From Comamonadaceae bacterium (GTDB taxonomy: Bacteria; Pseudomonadota; Gammaproteobacteria; Burkholderiales; Burkholderiaceae): a stretch of 18,824 bases of DNA. The position numbers and the translations under genes are program-made. The notes below the pieces were generated by a model. It was not told the DNA's origin and searched no databases. It saw nothing but the letters and a program-made list of their open reading frames with translations. This document shows positions 1 through 7,898 of this stretch, one piece after another. The stretch lies in assembly GCA_947377705.1 (NCBI GenBank), contig CANCGU010000027.1, positions 1-18,824 on the forward strand, read 5' to 3'. Positions within the stretch are counted from its first letter, which is position 1. Each line of letters begins with the position of its first letter.

Positions 1-1016
1 ATGGCGCTCAGCACGGCGCCCAGCATGAGGATGCGCATCACGCCTAAACGCATCGACAGCACGCCACCAATGAAAGCGCCCAACAAAGTCATGATGACGC
101 CAAACACTTTGGTGACGGCGGCCACTTCGTCTTTGGTGTAGCCCATGTCTACATAAAACGGATTGGCCATGATGCCCATCACCACATCGCTGATGCGGTA
201 CACCGCAATGAGTGCCAAGATGATGACGGCGTGCCAGTGGTAACGGCGGATGAATTCGGCGAAGGGTTCAATCAATGCGCCTTGCAACCACACACGCGCG
301 TTGCGTGCGGGGGGCTGCTCGCGTTGTGCCGGCTCAGGGGAGAGCAGTACCGTCAACACCCCCAAGCTCATGGACGCGGCCATCACCAGATAGGCGGCTT
401 GCCAAGCGCTGTGTTGGTAGGTGGTGTCGTCGGTTCCTGCCGCGCGTGCGGCAATCCACAACACACCGGCGCCTGCCCAAATCATGGCGAGGCGGTAGCC
501 GGTTTGGTAAGTCGCGGCGAGGGCGGCTTGGTGCTGTGCGTCGGCGGATTCGATGCGAAAAGCATCCAGCGCAATGTCTTGTGTGGCCGAGCCAAACGCC
601 ACCACCAAGGCGGCCCACACCACAGGCTCTAGGGCTTGCTGCGGGTCAAGCAAGGCCATGCCGATGAGTCCCGCCACCACCATGGCCTGCGCCAATAGCA
701 GCCAGCTGCGACGGCGACCCAAGCAACGGGTGAGCCAAGGCAGCGGCAAACGGTCGACCAAGGGTGACCACACCCATTTGAAACCGTAGGCCAAGCCCAC
801 CCAGCTCAAAAAGCCAATCGTGCTGCGGTCAATGCCGGCTTCGCGCAGGCGAAAGCTCAGCGTGCCCAGCACCAACAAAAGCGGCAAACCCGCAGAAAAT
901 CCCAGACACAACATACGCCATGAGGCGGGCTCTAAATACACATGAAGTGCGGCTAACCAGCTGAGTTTTTTAACTTCGGTGGTCGACGGGGTTGCTGGAC
1001 TTGTTGTATCGTTCAT
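1..1016 (-). CDS. ampG: AmpG-like muropeptide MFS permease (5' part, cut by window edge)
   Basis: Inner-membrane permease of the major facilitator superfamily, AmpG type. Family members import anhydro-muropeptides released by cell-wall turnover for recycling and for beta-lactamase induction signalling. About 338 codons are visible reading leftward from the ATG at 1016-1014; the C-terminal helices lie outside the window (E. coli AmpG is 491 residues). Seen: a short charged N-terminus, then alternating hydrophobic helices. The family-like motif QDIALDAFRIE is at about residues 146-156, preceded by a conserved stretch of small residues, and GFKWVWSPLVDRL is at about 78-90. The start gives an N-terminus typical of the family, although the purine-rich AGAGGG sits almost against the ATG. 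It is divergent from the M48 protease gene with only 36 nt between starts, so the two probably share a promoter region. Another peptide- or sugar-transporting MFS subgroup is possible but less likely. Confidence 0.85.
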   Translation of the reverse strand, partial: MNDTTSPATPSTTEVKKLSWLAALHVYLEPASWRMLCLGFSAGLPLLLVLGTLSFRLREAGIDRSTIGFLSWVGLAYGFKWVWSPLVDRLPLPWLTRCLGRRRSWLLLAQAMVVAGLIGMALLDPQQALEPVVWAALVVAFGSATQDIALDAFRIESADAQHQAALAATYQTGYRLAMIWAGAGVLWIAARAAGTDDTTYQHSAWQAAYLVMAASMSLGVLTVLLSPEPAQREQPPARNARVWLQGALIEPFAEFIRRYHWHAVIILALIAVYRISDVVMGIMANPFYVDMGYTKDEVAAVTKVFGVIMTLLGAFIGGVLSMRLGVMRILMLGAVLSA

Positions 1017-1052
1017 CCCTCTATTTTCAGGCTTTCACAAGAAGACTTTCAC

Positions 1053-1892
1053 ATGCTCACCAAACGCGCTTTTTTATACGGTTGTGTCGGCTGCGCTTGC
1101 GGCCTCGGCAGCGGTGTGCTGCTGGCCCGCGATGGCGTGGAAGTGACCAAAGAGGCCTCGGTGTTTGCCAACCTCGTGCCTGCGGCAGAAGTAGAGCAAT
1201 CCGCGCACAAACAGTATGCGGACATGATGAAAGAGGCGGCTGGCAAAAACGCGCTAGGCCCAGACAACCACCCCCAAGTTATACGCCTGCGTCGCATCGC
1301 CAAAGACATCATTCCCCAAAGCTTTGATTGGAACCCTCGCGCCAAAGACTGGAAATGGGAAGTCAACCTTGTGGGGTCCAACCAAATCAACGCCTTTTGT
1401 ATGCCAGGCGGCAAGATTGCGTTCTACAGCGGCATCTTGACCCAGTTGCAACTCACCGACGACGAGGTGGCCATGGTCATGGGGCATGAAATTGCCCACG
1501 CCTTGCGCGAGCATGCGCGTGAACGCATGGGCAAGGCGGCGGCGACCAACGGTGTGGCCACCATCGGCAGCACCGTGGCCTCGGTGTTCTTTGGCGTGAG
1601 CCCACAAATCACCGATTTGGTGGCCAAGCAAGGTGCAAATTTGCTGAATCTGAAATTCAGCCGTGACGATGAAACCGAGGCTGACTTGGTCGGCATGGAA
1701 ATCGCCGCACGCGCAGGTTACGACCCGCGTGCGGGTGTGACGTTGTGGCAAAAAATGAGCGCAGCCAACAAAGGTGCGCCACCGCAGTGGCTCAGCACCC
1801 ACCCTTCGGGCAACACGCGCATTGAAGAGATTCAGGCCAACTTGCCCAAGGTCATGCCGCTGTACGAGCGCAGCAAGTCATCGACACGCTGA
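1053..1892 (+). CDS. M48 family zinc metalloprotease, exported
   Basis: Zinc endopeptidase of family M48 (the BepA/LoiP/Oma1 group), expected to act in the cell envelope on misfolded proteins. The 279-residue protein has the catalytic HEIAH at residues 145-149 and a downstream ETEADLVG segment at 207-214 that supplies the third zinc ligand (probably E209). A WLSTHPSG motif near the C-terminus is typical of the group. The N-terminus (about residues 5-25) is hydrophobic with three cysteines at 11, 14 and 16, so it is an export signal or membrane anchor. Whether one cysteine is a lipobox is unclear, because no clean consensus is visible. There are no C-terminal TPR repeats, so it is the short type. 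Its stop lies 4 nt from the stop of the convergent MBL gene, leaving no room for a separate terminator. The start is set by a purine-rich AAGAAGA about 8 nt upstream. Confidence 0.9.
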   Translation: MLTKRAFLYGCVGCACGLGSGVLLARDGVEVTKEASVFANLVPAAEVEQSAHKQYADMMKEAAGKNALGPDNHPQVIRLRRIAKDIIPQSFDWNPRAKDWKWEVNLVGSNQINAFCMPGGKIAFYSGILTQLQLTDDEVAMVMGHEIAHALREHARERMGKAAATNGVATIGSTVASVFFGVSPQITDLVAKQGANLLNLKFSRDDETEADLVGMEIAARAGYDPRAGVTLWQKMSAANKGAPPQWLSTHPSGNTRIEEIQANLPKVMPLYERSKSSTR

Positions 1893-1896
1893 TGGA

Positions 1897-2535
1897 TCAG
1901 GTGCCACCCACGTAAGGGTTGCTCACCCGTTCCCGACCAAAGGTGCTCTCAGGCCCGTGGCCGGGAATGAACACCGTGTCGTCACCCATGGGCCACAGGC
2001 GCTGGGTGATGCTGTTGATCAAATCCTCGTGGTTGCCTTGCGGAAAATCGGTGCGGCCAATGCTGCCTGCAAACAGCACATCGCCCACAAATGCACGTTT
2101 GATCTCGGGCGAATAAAACACCACATGGCCCGGCGTGTGGCCCGGGCAATGGCGCACTTGCAAGGTGTGTTGGCCAAGCGTGACGGTGTCGCCATCGTGA
2201 AGCCAGCGGGTGGGTGTGAACGGGCGCGAAGGGGGAAAGCGATAGTTGGCCGCGGCTTGCGGCAAACCATCAATCCAAAACTGATCACCTTCGTGCGGGC
2301 CAATGATGGGCAGGCTTAGCTTTTCGGCCAAGTCGGCGGTGCCGCCTGCGTGATCAATGTGGGCGTGGGTGAGCCAGATTTGCTCTAGCGTCACGCCCAG
2401 TTGTTGGCAAGCGTCTTCCAGCAAAGGCAAATCCCCTCCGGGGTCGATGATGGCGGCTTTCATGGTTTCATCGCACCAAACGATGGAACAGTTTTGTTGG
2501 AAGGGGGTAACGGGGACGGTTTCGTACTGCAGCAT
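1897..2535 (-). CDS. MBL-fold metallo-hydrolase, YcbL/glyoxalase II-like
   Basis: Metallo-beta-lactamase fold hydrolase of the short glyoxalase II-like group (E. coli YcbL type), a cytoplasmic two-metal enzyme. Family members hydrolyse thioesters such as S-lactoylglutathione; the substrate here cannot be read from sequence. The 212-residue protein carries THAHIDH at residues 56-62, then CPGHTPGH, GDVLFAGSIGRTD and a C-terminal IPGHGPEST, which together hold the metal ligands. I chose the ATG at 2535-2533 because it gives the family N-terminus MLQYETVPVTPFQQNC. The open frame runs further upstream to 2604, but that extension would overlap the LysR gene and has no family-like sequence. No strong ribosome site is visible before the chosen start, so translation may be coupled to LysR, whose stop is 37 nt upstream on the same strand. 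Confidence 0.9.
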   Translation of the reverse strand: MLQYETVPVTPFQQNCSIVWCDETMKAAIIDPGGDLPLLEDACQQLGVTLEQIWLTHAHIDHAGGTADLAEKLSLPIIGPHEGDQFWIDGLPQAAANYRFPPSRPFTPTRWLHDGDTVTLGQHTLQVRHCPGHTPGHVVFYSPEIKRAFVGDVLFAGSIGRTDFPQGNHEDLINSITQRLWPMGDDTVFIPGHGPESTFGRERVSNPYVGGT

Positions 2536-2572
2536 GTTGCAAATTAGAGCATGTAAACAAAGCGATCGCAGC

Positions 2573-3481
2573 TCACTTGCTTCGCACGCGAGATTCGGTC
2601 TCAAGCAAGGCGTGCGCTAAGAAATCAATCAACACCGACACGCGGTGTGGGATGTAGCGGTTGCTGGGCAGCACAGCATAAATGCCCAGCGGCTCGGGCT
2701 CAAACTTAGGCAGCACGGGCACGACACTGCCGCTCTCTAAATAGGGCTGCGCCATGAAGTCGGGTGGGCGTGTGATGCCCAGCCCTTGTGCGGCGGCTTG
2801 CAGCAGTGCTTCGCCGTTGTTAGCCGCCAAACGTGGGCGAACCGTCACATTGGCATCGCCCTCTTTGGCGCGATAACGCCAAGTGGTGGATTGAAAGTCT
2901 TGCGAATACACCAAACACGCGTGATGCGCCAAGTCGCGTGGATGTTTGGGGTGGCTGTGCTCTGCCAGGTACTTGGGCGAGGCCACGGTGAGCAGGCGCG
3001 ACTCACCCAGCTTGCGCACGATGTCACCAGGCTCTAGGCGGCTTGTGATGCGGATGGATAAATCAATGCCTTCTTCAATCAGCTTGCTGCGCCGGTCTGA
3101 AAAATCCATCACTAGCTCAATGTGTGAATGGGCTTGCGCAAATTCCAGTAGGGCAGGCATGAGGCGTTGCAAACCAAAACTCAATGGCAGACCCAAGCGA
3201 ATGCGACCTCGGGGCTCGGTTTTTTCTTCCAGCAAGCTCGACTCGGCGGCGTCCACCATGTTCAAGATGACGCGGCATTTTTCAAGATAAGCCGAACCTG
3301 CGGTGGTGAGCGTGAGGCTGCGCGTGCTGCGTGTCATCAGCTTGATGCCCAGTTGCTTTTCGAGTGCCGAGATTTGTCGCGTCACGACCGAGCGTGCCAC
3401 GTCCAGTTGGTCGGCGACGGCGGTGAAGCTGCCGGTTTCGGCGACCCGCACAAAAAGTTGCATGGCGTTGAGTTTGTCCAT
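2573..3481 (-). CDS. LysR family transcriptional regulator
   Basis: LysR-type regulator of 302 residues, normal length for the family. The N-terminal winged helix-turn-helix spans about residues 4-63 (FVRVAETGSFTAVADQL, then the recognition region ARSVVTRQISALEKQLG, then RSTRSLTLTTAG). It is followed by a linker helix and a two-lobe effector-binding domain from about residue 90. It belongs by appearance to the common proteobacterial CrgA/DsdC-like set. It is divergent from the dioxygenase/b561/YceI operon with 93 nt between starts. A perfect inverted repeat overlaps its own start codon, which fits autorepression and control of the divergent operon. The effector cannot be read from sequence; an aromatic or quinone-related compound is an inference from the neighbours. 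The MBL gene follows downstream on the same strand. Confidence 0.93.
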   Translation of the reverse strand: MDKLNAMQLFVRVAETGSFTAVADQLDVARSVVTRQISALEKQLGIKLMTRSTRSLTLTTAGSAYLEKCRVILNMVDAAESSLLEEKTEPRGRIRLGLPLSFGLQRLMPALLEFAQAHSHIELVMDFSDRRSKLIEEGIDLSIRITSRLEPGDIVRKLGESRLLTVASPKYLAEHSHPKHPRDLAHHACLVYSQDFQSTTWRYRAKEGDANVTVRPRLAANNGEALLQAAAQGLGITRPPDFMAQPYLESGSVVPVLPKFEPEPLGIYAVLPSNRYIPHRVSVLIDFLAHALLETESRVRSK

Positions 3482-3501
3482 TGTTGCTAATTTTGCAACA
3501 A
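3481..3501. promoter_or_regulatory. Candidate LysR operator (perfect inverted repeat)
   Basis: TTGTTGC, seven spacer bases, then GCAACAA: a perfect 7-bp inverted repeat whose left edge touches the first base of the LysR start codon. It contains the T-N11-A core expected of a LysR box (T3485 to A3497, inside TTGC-N7-GCAA). It lies between the divergent LysR and dioxygenase genes, 73 nt before the dioxygenase start. Binding there would block LysR initiation and could activate the divergent operon. The repeat is seen; its role is inferred. Confidence 0.6.
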
Positions 3502-3574
3502 ATAATTGAAGATTGGATGCTTTTTTTATCCGTCAATCATTTCTACATTACGTGCTCCCAACCCGAGAACTCGT

Positions 3575-4366
3575 ATGCAGACCTTTCGCAATGTCCTCTT
3601 TGTGCCGCATGGCGCACCCACCTTTGCCCTGAATCCAGGTGCTGCGGGCGTAGCCATGTCGGACATGGTGCAAAAGCTGCCCACCCCGCGTGCCATCGTG
3701 GTGGTGAGTCCGCATTGGGAAACCCGCATCCCCACCGTCAGCGTGGCGACGCAGCTGGAAACCATCCACGACTTTTATGGTTTCCCTGAAGAACTTTACA
3801 AAATTCAATACCCAGCCACGGGTTGTCCAGAAGTCGCCAAAGAAGTGGCCGTTGCGCTGCGCAACGCGGGTATGGAGGTGGACGACAGCAGCCAACACGG
3901 CTTAGACCACGGTGCGTGGCAACCCTTGCGCCAAATGTTCCCAGATGCCGATGTGCCCATCGTGCCCTTGTCCATGCAAACACATGCAGGCCCCGAGCAC
4001 GCGTTTCGCGTGGGCCAAGCCTTGTCGGTGTTGGCTGAGAAAAACATTTGGGTGATTGCCTCTGGCAACATCACACACAACCTGCGCGACTGGCATGTGG
4101 CGGCGTCGACCAACGGCAAAACGCCAGCCTACGTGCAGCACTTTGCCGATTGGGTCAACACGCAATTGATGGCGAATGACGTGAGGGCCTTGCTCAACTA
4201 CCGCCAACACGCTGCCGAAGGCCGGCAAGCCCATCCGAGTGAAGACCACTTGCTGCCGCTGTATGTGGCGCTGGGTGCTGCTGGCGCCGGTGCGACCCCC
4301 CAAGCTTTTTACCGTGGTGTGAGTGATTACGTCATCACGATGGATGGCTATGCCTTTGTGAATTGA
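3575..4366 (+). CDS. Class III extradiol dioxygenase, DODA/YgiD (LigB) type
   Basis: Cytoplasmic metal-dependent ring-opening dioxygenase of the DODA (4,5-DOPA dioxygenase) branch of the LigB superfamily, 263 residues, full length. Metal-ligand candidates are H12 (VPHG), H47 (SPHWE), H168 (ITHN) and H225 (EDHLLPL). Their spacing closely tracks the known ligand set of E. coli YgiD. A conserved DHGAW lies at 111-115. I chose the ATG at 3575 because GAGAA lies about 8 nt upstream and the protein then begins just before the family's first strand (NVLFVPHGAP). An upstream in-frame ATG at 3506 would add 23 residues unlike the family. It is the first gene of the operon with cytochrome b561, 10 nt downstream, and two YceI genes. 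The substrate is unknown; bacterial members are often named for DOPA without that being physiological. Confidence 0.9.
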   Translation: MQTFRNVLFVPHGAPTFALNPGAAGVAMSDMVQKLPTPRAIVVVSPHWETRIPTVSVATQLETIHDFYGFPEELYKIQYPATGCPEVAKEVAVALRNAGMEVDDSSQHGLDHGAWQPLRQMFPDADVPIVPLSMQTHAGPEHAFRVGQALSVLAEKNIWVIASGNITHNLRDWHVAASTNGKTPAYVQHFADWVNTQLMANDVRALLNYRQHAAEGRQAHPSEDHLLPLYVALGAAGAGATPQAFYRGVSDYVITMDGYAFVN

Positions 4367-4376
4367 GGAAGCACAC

Positions 4377-4931
4377 ATGAACACGACTTACACCGCCATT
4401 GCCAAATTGTTCCATTGGGGCATGGTGCTTGTCTTTGCAGGCCTCATCGCCTTGGGCTTTGTGATGACCGACATGCCCCTGTCGCCCGAAAAGCTGCAGT
4501 ACTACGCATGGCACAAGTGGGCAGGCGTGAGTGTGTTCGTGCTCGTGTGGTTGCGTTTGGTGTGGCGTGTGCTTAACCCGCCACCGGCTTACCCAAGCAC
4601 CATGTCACCACTGGTTAAAGGTGTCGCGCATTTGGGCCATGCGGCTTTGTACGGTTTGATGGTCGTCATTCCTGTGTCGGGCTGGTTGCTCAGTTCCGCC
4701 AAAGGCGTGCCCACTGTTTGGTTTGGCGTTCTGCCCTTGCCCGACTTGTTAGAGAAAGACAAAGAGCTGGGCCACTTGCTGCACGAGGTGCACGAGACCC
4801 TCAACTTTGTACTGTTGTTTTTGTTGTCAGGCCATGTGGCCGCTGCGCTGAAACACCACTGGATAGACAAAGACGATATTTTGAAACGCATGCTGCCCAC
4901 GCGCAGCGTCACTTTGAAGGACAACACATGA
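4377..4931 (+). CDS. Cytochrome b561 (CybB-type), inner membrane
   Basis: Four-helix b-type cytochrome of the prokaryotic cytochrome b561 family, 184 residues. It would carry electrons across or within the inner membrane, typically to or from quinone. Hydrophobic helices lie at about 12-31, 44-64, 84-105 and 139-160. Histidines placed as heme-ligand candidates include H13 (LFHWG), H46 (AWHKW), H85/H88, H136/H139 (HEVHET) and H153 (SGHVAAALKHH). The start follows GAGGAAGC, a good ribosome site, 10 nt after the dioxygenase stop. The stop overlaps the start of the first YceI gene in an ATGA arrangement, so translation is coupled. Cytochrome b561 with YceI is a recurrent pairing in proteobacteria. 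Confidence 0.93.
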   Translation: MNTTYTAIAKLFHWGMVLVFAGLIALGFVMTDMPLSPEKLQYYAWHKWAGVSVFVLVWLRLVWRVLNPPPAYPSTMSPLVKGVAHLGHAALYGLMVVIPVSGWLLSSAKGVPTVWFGVLPLPDLLEKDKELGHLLHEVHETLNFVLLFLLSGHVAAALKHHWIDKDDILKRMLPTRSVTLKDNT

Positions 4932-5497
4932 AACACCTCTCCACTTTTGTCATGGGCGCTGCGCTGGCTTTGGGACTCGCGACGAACGCTGTCGCCGTCG
5001 AATACAAAACCATTCAGCCTGAGAAAAGCAAAGTCACGTTTCAATACAAACAAATGGGCGTGGCCATGGATGGCCGCTTCAAGAAGTTTGTCGCCCAGCT
5101 TAGCTTTGACCCTGCTAAACCCGCCGCTGCCAAAGCAGACATCGAGATTGACCTCGCCAGCATCGACGCCGGCTCGTCCGATGCAGACGATGAAGTGATC
5201 GGCAAAACCTGGTTCAACGTCAAAGCGTTTCCCAAGGCCACGTTTGTTGCCAAACAAATCAAAGCCACGGGCGCTAACCAATTCGACGTGACGGGTGTGC
5301 TCACCATCAAAGGCAAAAGCCAAGACATCAAATTCCCACTCAAGCTGGCCGCACAAGGCAGCACGGGCGTGTTCAGTGGTGGCTTCGTTATGCGTCGCGC
5401 TGACTTTGCCATTGGCGAAGGCATGTGGGCCAAGTTTGATGTGGTCGCCAACGACATCCAAGTTAATTTCCAACTCACCGCCATCTCTGGCAAATGA
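4928..5497 (+). CDS. YceI family periplasmic protein (first copy)
   Basis: Secreted lipocalin-like YceI-domain protein of 189 residues. The family has a beta-barrel that binds long isoprenoid chains such as polyprenyl or quinone precursors. A Sec signal peptide covers about residues 1-23, with cleavage likely after AVA (ATNAVA, then VEYKTI). The mature part shows the family pattern: KVTFQYKQMGV, a DIEIDLASIDAG strand, WFNVKAFPKATF, a VTGVLTIKGKSQDIKFPL strand and a final GFVMRRADFAIGEG. The ATG at 4928 overlaps the b561 stop by 4 nt. A longer upstream frame exists but is only a shadow over b561. The neighbouring second YceI gene is a diverged paralogue, not an exact duplicate. Confidence 0.92.
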   Translation: MKHLSTFVMGAALALGLATNAVAVEYKTIQPEKSKVTFQYKQMGVAMDGRFKKFVAQLSFDPAKPAAAKADIEIDLASIDAGSSDADDEVIGKTWFNVKAFPKATFVAKQIKATGANQFDVTGVLTIKGKSQDIKFPLKLAAQGSTGVFSGGFVMRRADFAIGEGMWAKFDVVANDIQVNFQLTAISGK

Positions 5498-5518
5498 TTT
5501 TTAAACAGGAGCTTTCAA

Positions 5519-6094
5519 ATGAAATCAATCAAACGCATCGTCGCCGCTTTGGCATTCACGGGCGCCGTGGCATCTGCCGTGGCTGCCCCCGTGACCTATG
5601 ACGTGGATGGCACACACACCTTCCCACGTTTTTCGTACTCACACTTTGGTTACTCCACGCAGTTGAGCAGCTTCAGCAAAACCACAGGCAAAGTGGTGTT
5701 TGATGCCCAAGCCAAAAAAGGCTCAGTGGACATCGTGATCGACACCAAGTCGGTTAGCACAGGTTTTGTGGACTTCAACGAACACATCCAAGGTGAAGAC
5801 TTCTTGGACACGGCCAAGTACCCACAAGCCACGTTCAAATCCACCCAAGTGGTGTTTGAAGGTGACAAGCCACACACCATCGAAGGTCAGCTCACCATCA
5901 AGGGCGTGACCAAGCCAGTGACTTTGACCGTGACCAGCTTCCAAGCCATGCCTCACCCCATGATGAAAAAGCCAGCCTTGGGTGCCAATGCCTTCACCGT
6001 GATCAAGCGCAGCGAATTTAACGCAGGTAAATTTGCCCCTTACGTGGGCGACGACGTGCGCATTGATATCGCCATCGAAGCCATGGCGCAGTAA
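5519..6094 (+). CDS. YceI family periplasmic protein (second copy)
   Basis: Second YceI-domain protein, 191 residues, with a signal peptide of about 22 residues ending SAVAA before PVTYDVDGTH. The mature N-terminus (DGTHTFPRFSYSHFGYSTQ) is the classical YceI opening. It is followed by the SVDIVIDTKSVSTG strand, a FLDTAKYPQATFKST motif and HTIEGQLTIKGVTKPVTL, close to E. coli YceI. AGGAG is placed about 8 nt before the ATG, the best ribosome site in the operon, and the spacer to the first copy is 21 nt. It is the last gene of the operon. With the first copy it may form a pair that handles the same lipophilic ligand at different steps, which is an inference. The downstream hybrid kinase gene is convergent, 37 nt away. 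Confidence 0.93.
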   Translation: MKSIKRIVAALAFTGAVASAVAAPVTYDVDGTHTFPRFSYSHFGYSTQLSSFSKTTGKVVFDAQAKKGSVDIVIDTKSVSTGFVDFNEHIQGEDFLDTAKYPQATFKSTQVVFEGDKPHTIEGQLTIKGVTKPVTLTVTSFQAMPHPMMKKPALGANAFTVIKRSEFNAGKFAPYVGDDVRIDIAIEAMAQ

Positions 6095-6100
6095 TTTTTT
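6070..6100 (+). terminator. Weak candidate terminator of the YceI operon
   Basis: CGCCAT (6070-6075), a 7-nt loop, then ATGGCG (6083-6088), followed six bases later by TTTTTT at 6095-6100, just after the stop codon. The stem lies inside the last codons and is short, and the gap between stem and T-run is longer than usual. This is only a possibility. No better hairpin is visible in the 37-nt convergent spacer. Confidence 0.25.
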
Positions 6101-6131
6101 CGCAATCTGCCTGTAGGTATATTCGTCATCA

Positions 6132-7898
6132 TCACTTGATCTCAATTGTTTTTTCAATGGTTGCTGCAACATCATGAAAACTAATGGGCTTGTGCAGTAC
6201 TTGCACATTGAGTTGAGCAAATAAATGGATGTGGGATGGTGACGTGTCCGCCGTCACGATGATGGCGGGTATTTCTTCGTTGTAGTTATCTCTTAGCTTT
6301 TGTATCAGCACATCGCCTGTGGTTTGGCTTAGTCGGTAATCACTCAAAATGCAGTCAATCCGATCGATGGTTGCAAGTTGCAGATCCAACTCATCCGCAT
6401 CTTCAGAGAGTACTTGAACGTATGCGCCTTTGTTACTCAGTGTTTGTTTGTAAGCCTCAACAATGATCGGGTTGTCTTCAATCACAGCAATGCATTTGCC
6501 TTGAAGGCTTCGGTGGACATTTTGTATCTTTGGCGTCGCTGGTTGTGCAAGATGAATTTCCTTCGCATTCGCTGAGGTTGGGAACGTCGTGGTGACAATG
6601 AATTTTGAGCCTTGTCCCTGCGTCGACATCACACGGATGTCCGCACCAATGAGGTTGCATAGGCGTTGAACGATGGACAACCCCAGCCCTAAGCCATCAT
6701 GCAGCGCTCGTGTTTTGTCTGCACGGTAAAACTGATTGAAAATATGCGGCTGTTCCGATTCTGCTATCCCGCATCCTGTATCGCTCACTTCAATGACCAA
6801 GCAATTCTGCTTGGATAAAAAATGCACATCCACCTGTCCGTTTTCTGTGTATTGAATTGCATTGGAGACGAGGTTGCTGGTAATTTGCTGGAGCAATAGT
6901 TTGTCTCCGCATACCAGCAAGTCAGGATTAGAAATTTTAAAAATCAAACCTTTGCTTGTTGCATTGGCTTCGGTGAGATCACGAATCGTGGTTGCGAACT
7001 CATCTAAACGGAAAACATGATGATTCACTTGCATGGCATCGGCATCTAATTTGCTAATGTTCAGCAGTGATTCAAACATTGCATTCAGGGTGGTAATACT
7101 GCTTTTAATTTTCCCCAATGACTTCTTCTCGACGCTTGGCAAGTTGTTTAGATTGATCAGCTCTAGATAGACGTTGACGGCATGCATGGGTTGTCGCAAA
7201 TCATGACTTGCGACAGCAATAAATTTAGACTTGGCGACGTTCGCTGCAATCGATTGATCGCGTTCGCTGGCCAACTCTTGATAAAGGCGTTCGTTGCGAA
7301 ATCTCAGCCGCACAGAGTCCTCAAAAGTTTTGGCAAAGCTTTTAGCGATGCTAAGAACGACGATGTAAAGCGACGCCAGGCCGACAGAAAATGGCCATGG
7401 GAAAATATGCGCCGACCATAAAACTGTGCCTAATGACGGAATCATGATTGGCAATGTGAAGGCAAAAAATGTAGTCGTGTTCACGCTATATGCAAACATG
7501 CTTGAAATCATCGCAGCCGTTGTCATATACACATAAATCATCCGGTTTACCATCAGCAAATCGGGCGCCATCAAAATCCAACCTAAGCCCCAACCAAACC
7601 CGACAATCCCAACCGCATAGGTCATGATTTTTAAATTTCGCTGGGGATTGAGAATTTTTTCAGCTTCGTGTGCCAGTTGGAAAATCATCCATGTTCGAAT
7701 GAACACAGCAATGAACATGTAGCCTAACCAGATGGCTAAATTTAAGGGTGGCACCTCGTCTTTGAACATCGGAATGCAAAGCATAGGCGCCAATAGATTG
7801 GCTACGGTTGCTGAGCGCGCAGCCTTGGTGATATGCGCCGATTTTTCTCGTAGCAAATAGACGCTGTTGATCTCGTTCTCTATCAATTCAAATCTCAC
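6132..7898 (-). CDS. Hybrid sensor histidine kinase with C-terminal receiver
   Basis: Membrane-bound hybrid histidine kinase of 588 residues. The N-terminal third (about residues 35-185) has several hydrophobic segments consistent with about six membrane helices and little periplasmic loop, so the signal is probably sensed in or near the membrane. Then come the HisKA box with H232 (AVASHDLRQPMH), the N-box with N346 (SNLVSNAIQY), the G1 box DTGCG at 373-377, and a GLGLGLS lid at 402-408. The receiver domain (about 468-585) has acidic E474/D475, phosphoacceptor D520, T549 and K570. It is translated together with the response regulator upstream, whose stop overlaps this start by 4 nt. The base composition is more A+T-rich than the flanking operons. 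The stimulus is unknown. The layout resembles kinases paired with NarL/LuxR-type regulators, where the receiver acts in cis or in a relay. Confidence 0.93.
   Translation of the reverse strand: MRFELIENEINSVYLLREKSAHITKAARSATVANLLAPMLCIPMFKDEVPPLNLAIWLGYMFIAVFIRTWMIFQLAHEAEKILNPQRNLKIMTYAVGIVGFGWGLGWILMAPDLLMVNRMIYVYMTTAAMISSMFAYSVNTTTFFAFTLPIMIPSLGTVLWSAHIFPWPFSVGLASLYIVVLSIAKSFAKTFEDSVRLRFRNERLYQELASERDQSIAANVAKSKFIAVASHDLRQPMHAVNVYLELINLNNLPSVEKKSLGKIKSSITTLNAMFESLLNISKLDADAMQVNHHVFRLDEFATTIRDLTEANATSKGLIFKISNPDLLVCGDKLLLQQITSNLVSNAIQYTENGQVDVHFLSKQNCLVIEVSDTGCGIAESEQPHIFNQFYRADKTRALHDGLGLGLSIVQRLCNLIGADIRVMSTQGQGSKFIVTTTFPTSANAKEIHLAQPATPKIQNVHRSLQGKCIAVIEDNPIIVEAYKQTLSNKGAYVQVLSEDADELDLQLATIDRIDCILSDYRLSQTTGDVLIQKLRDNYNEEIPAIIVTADTSPSHIHLFAQLNVQVLHKPISFHDVAATIEKTIEIK

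Noticed and set aside
4589..5473. Long minus-strand open frame over b561 and the first YceI gene
   Set aside because: It is a shadow of two well-supported plus-strand genes, with a composition reflecting antisense codons and no recognisable domain.
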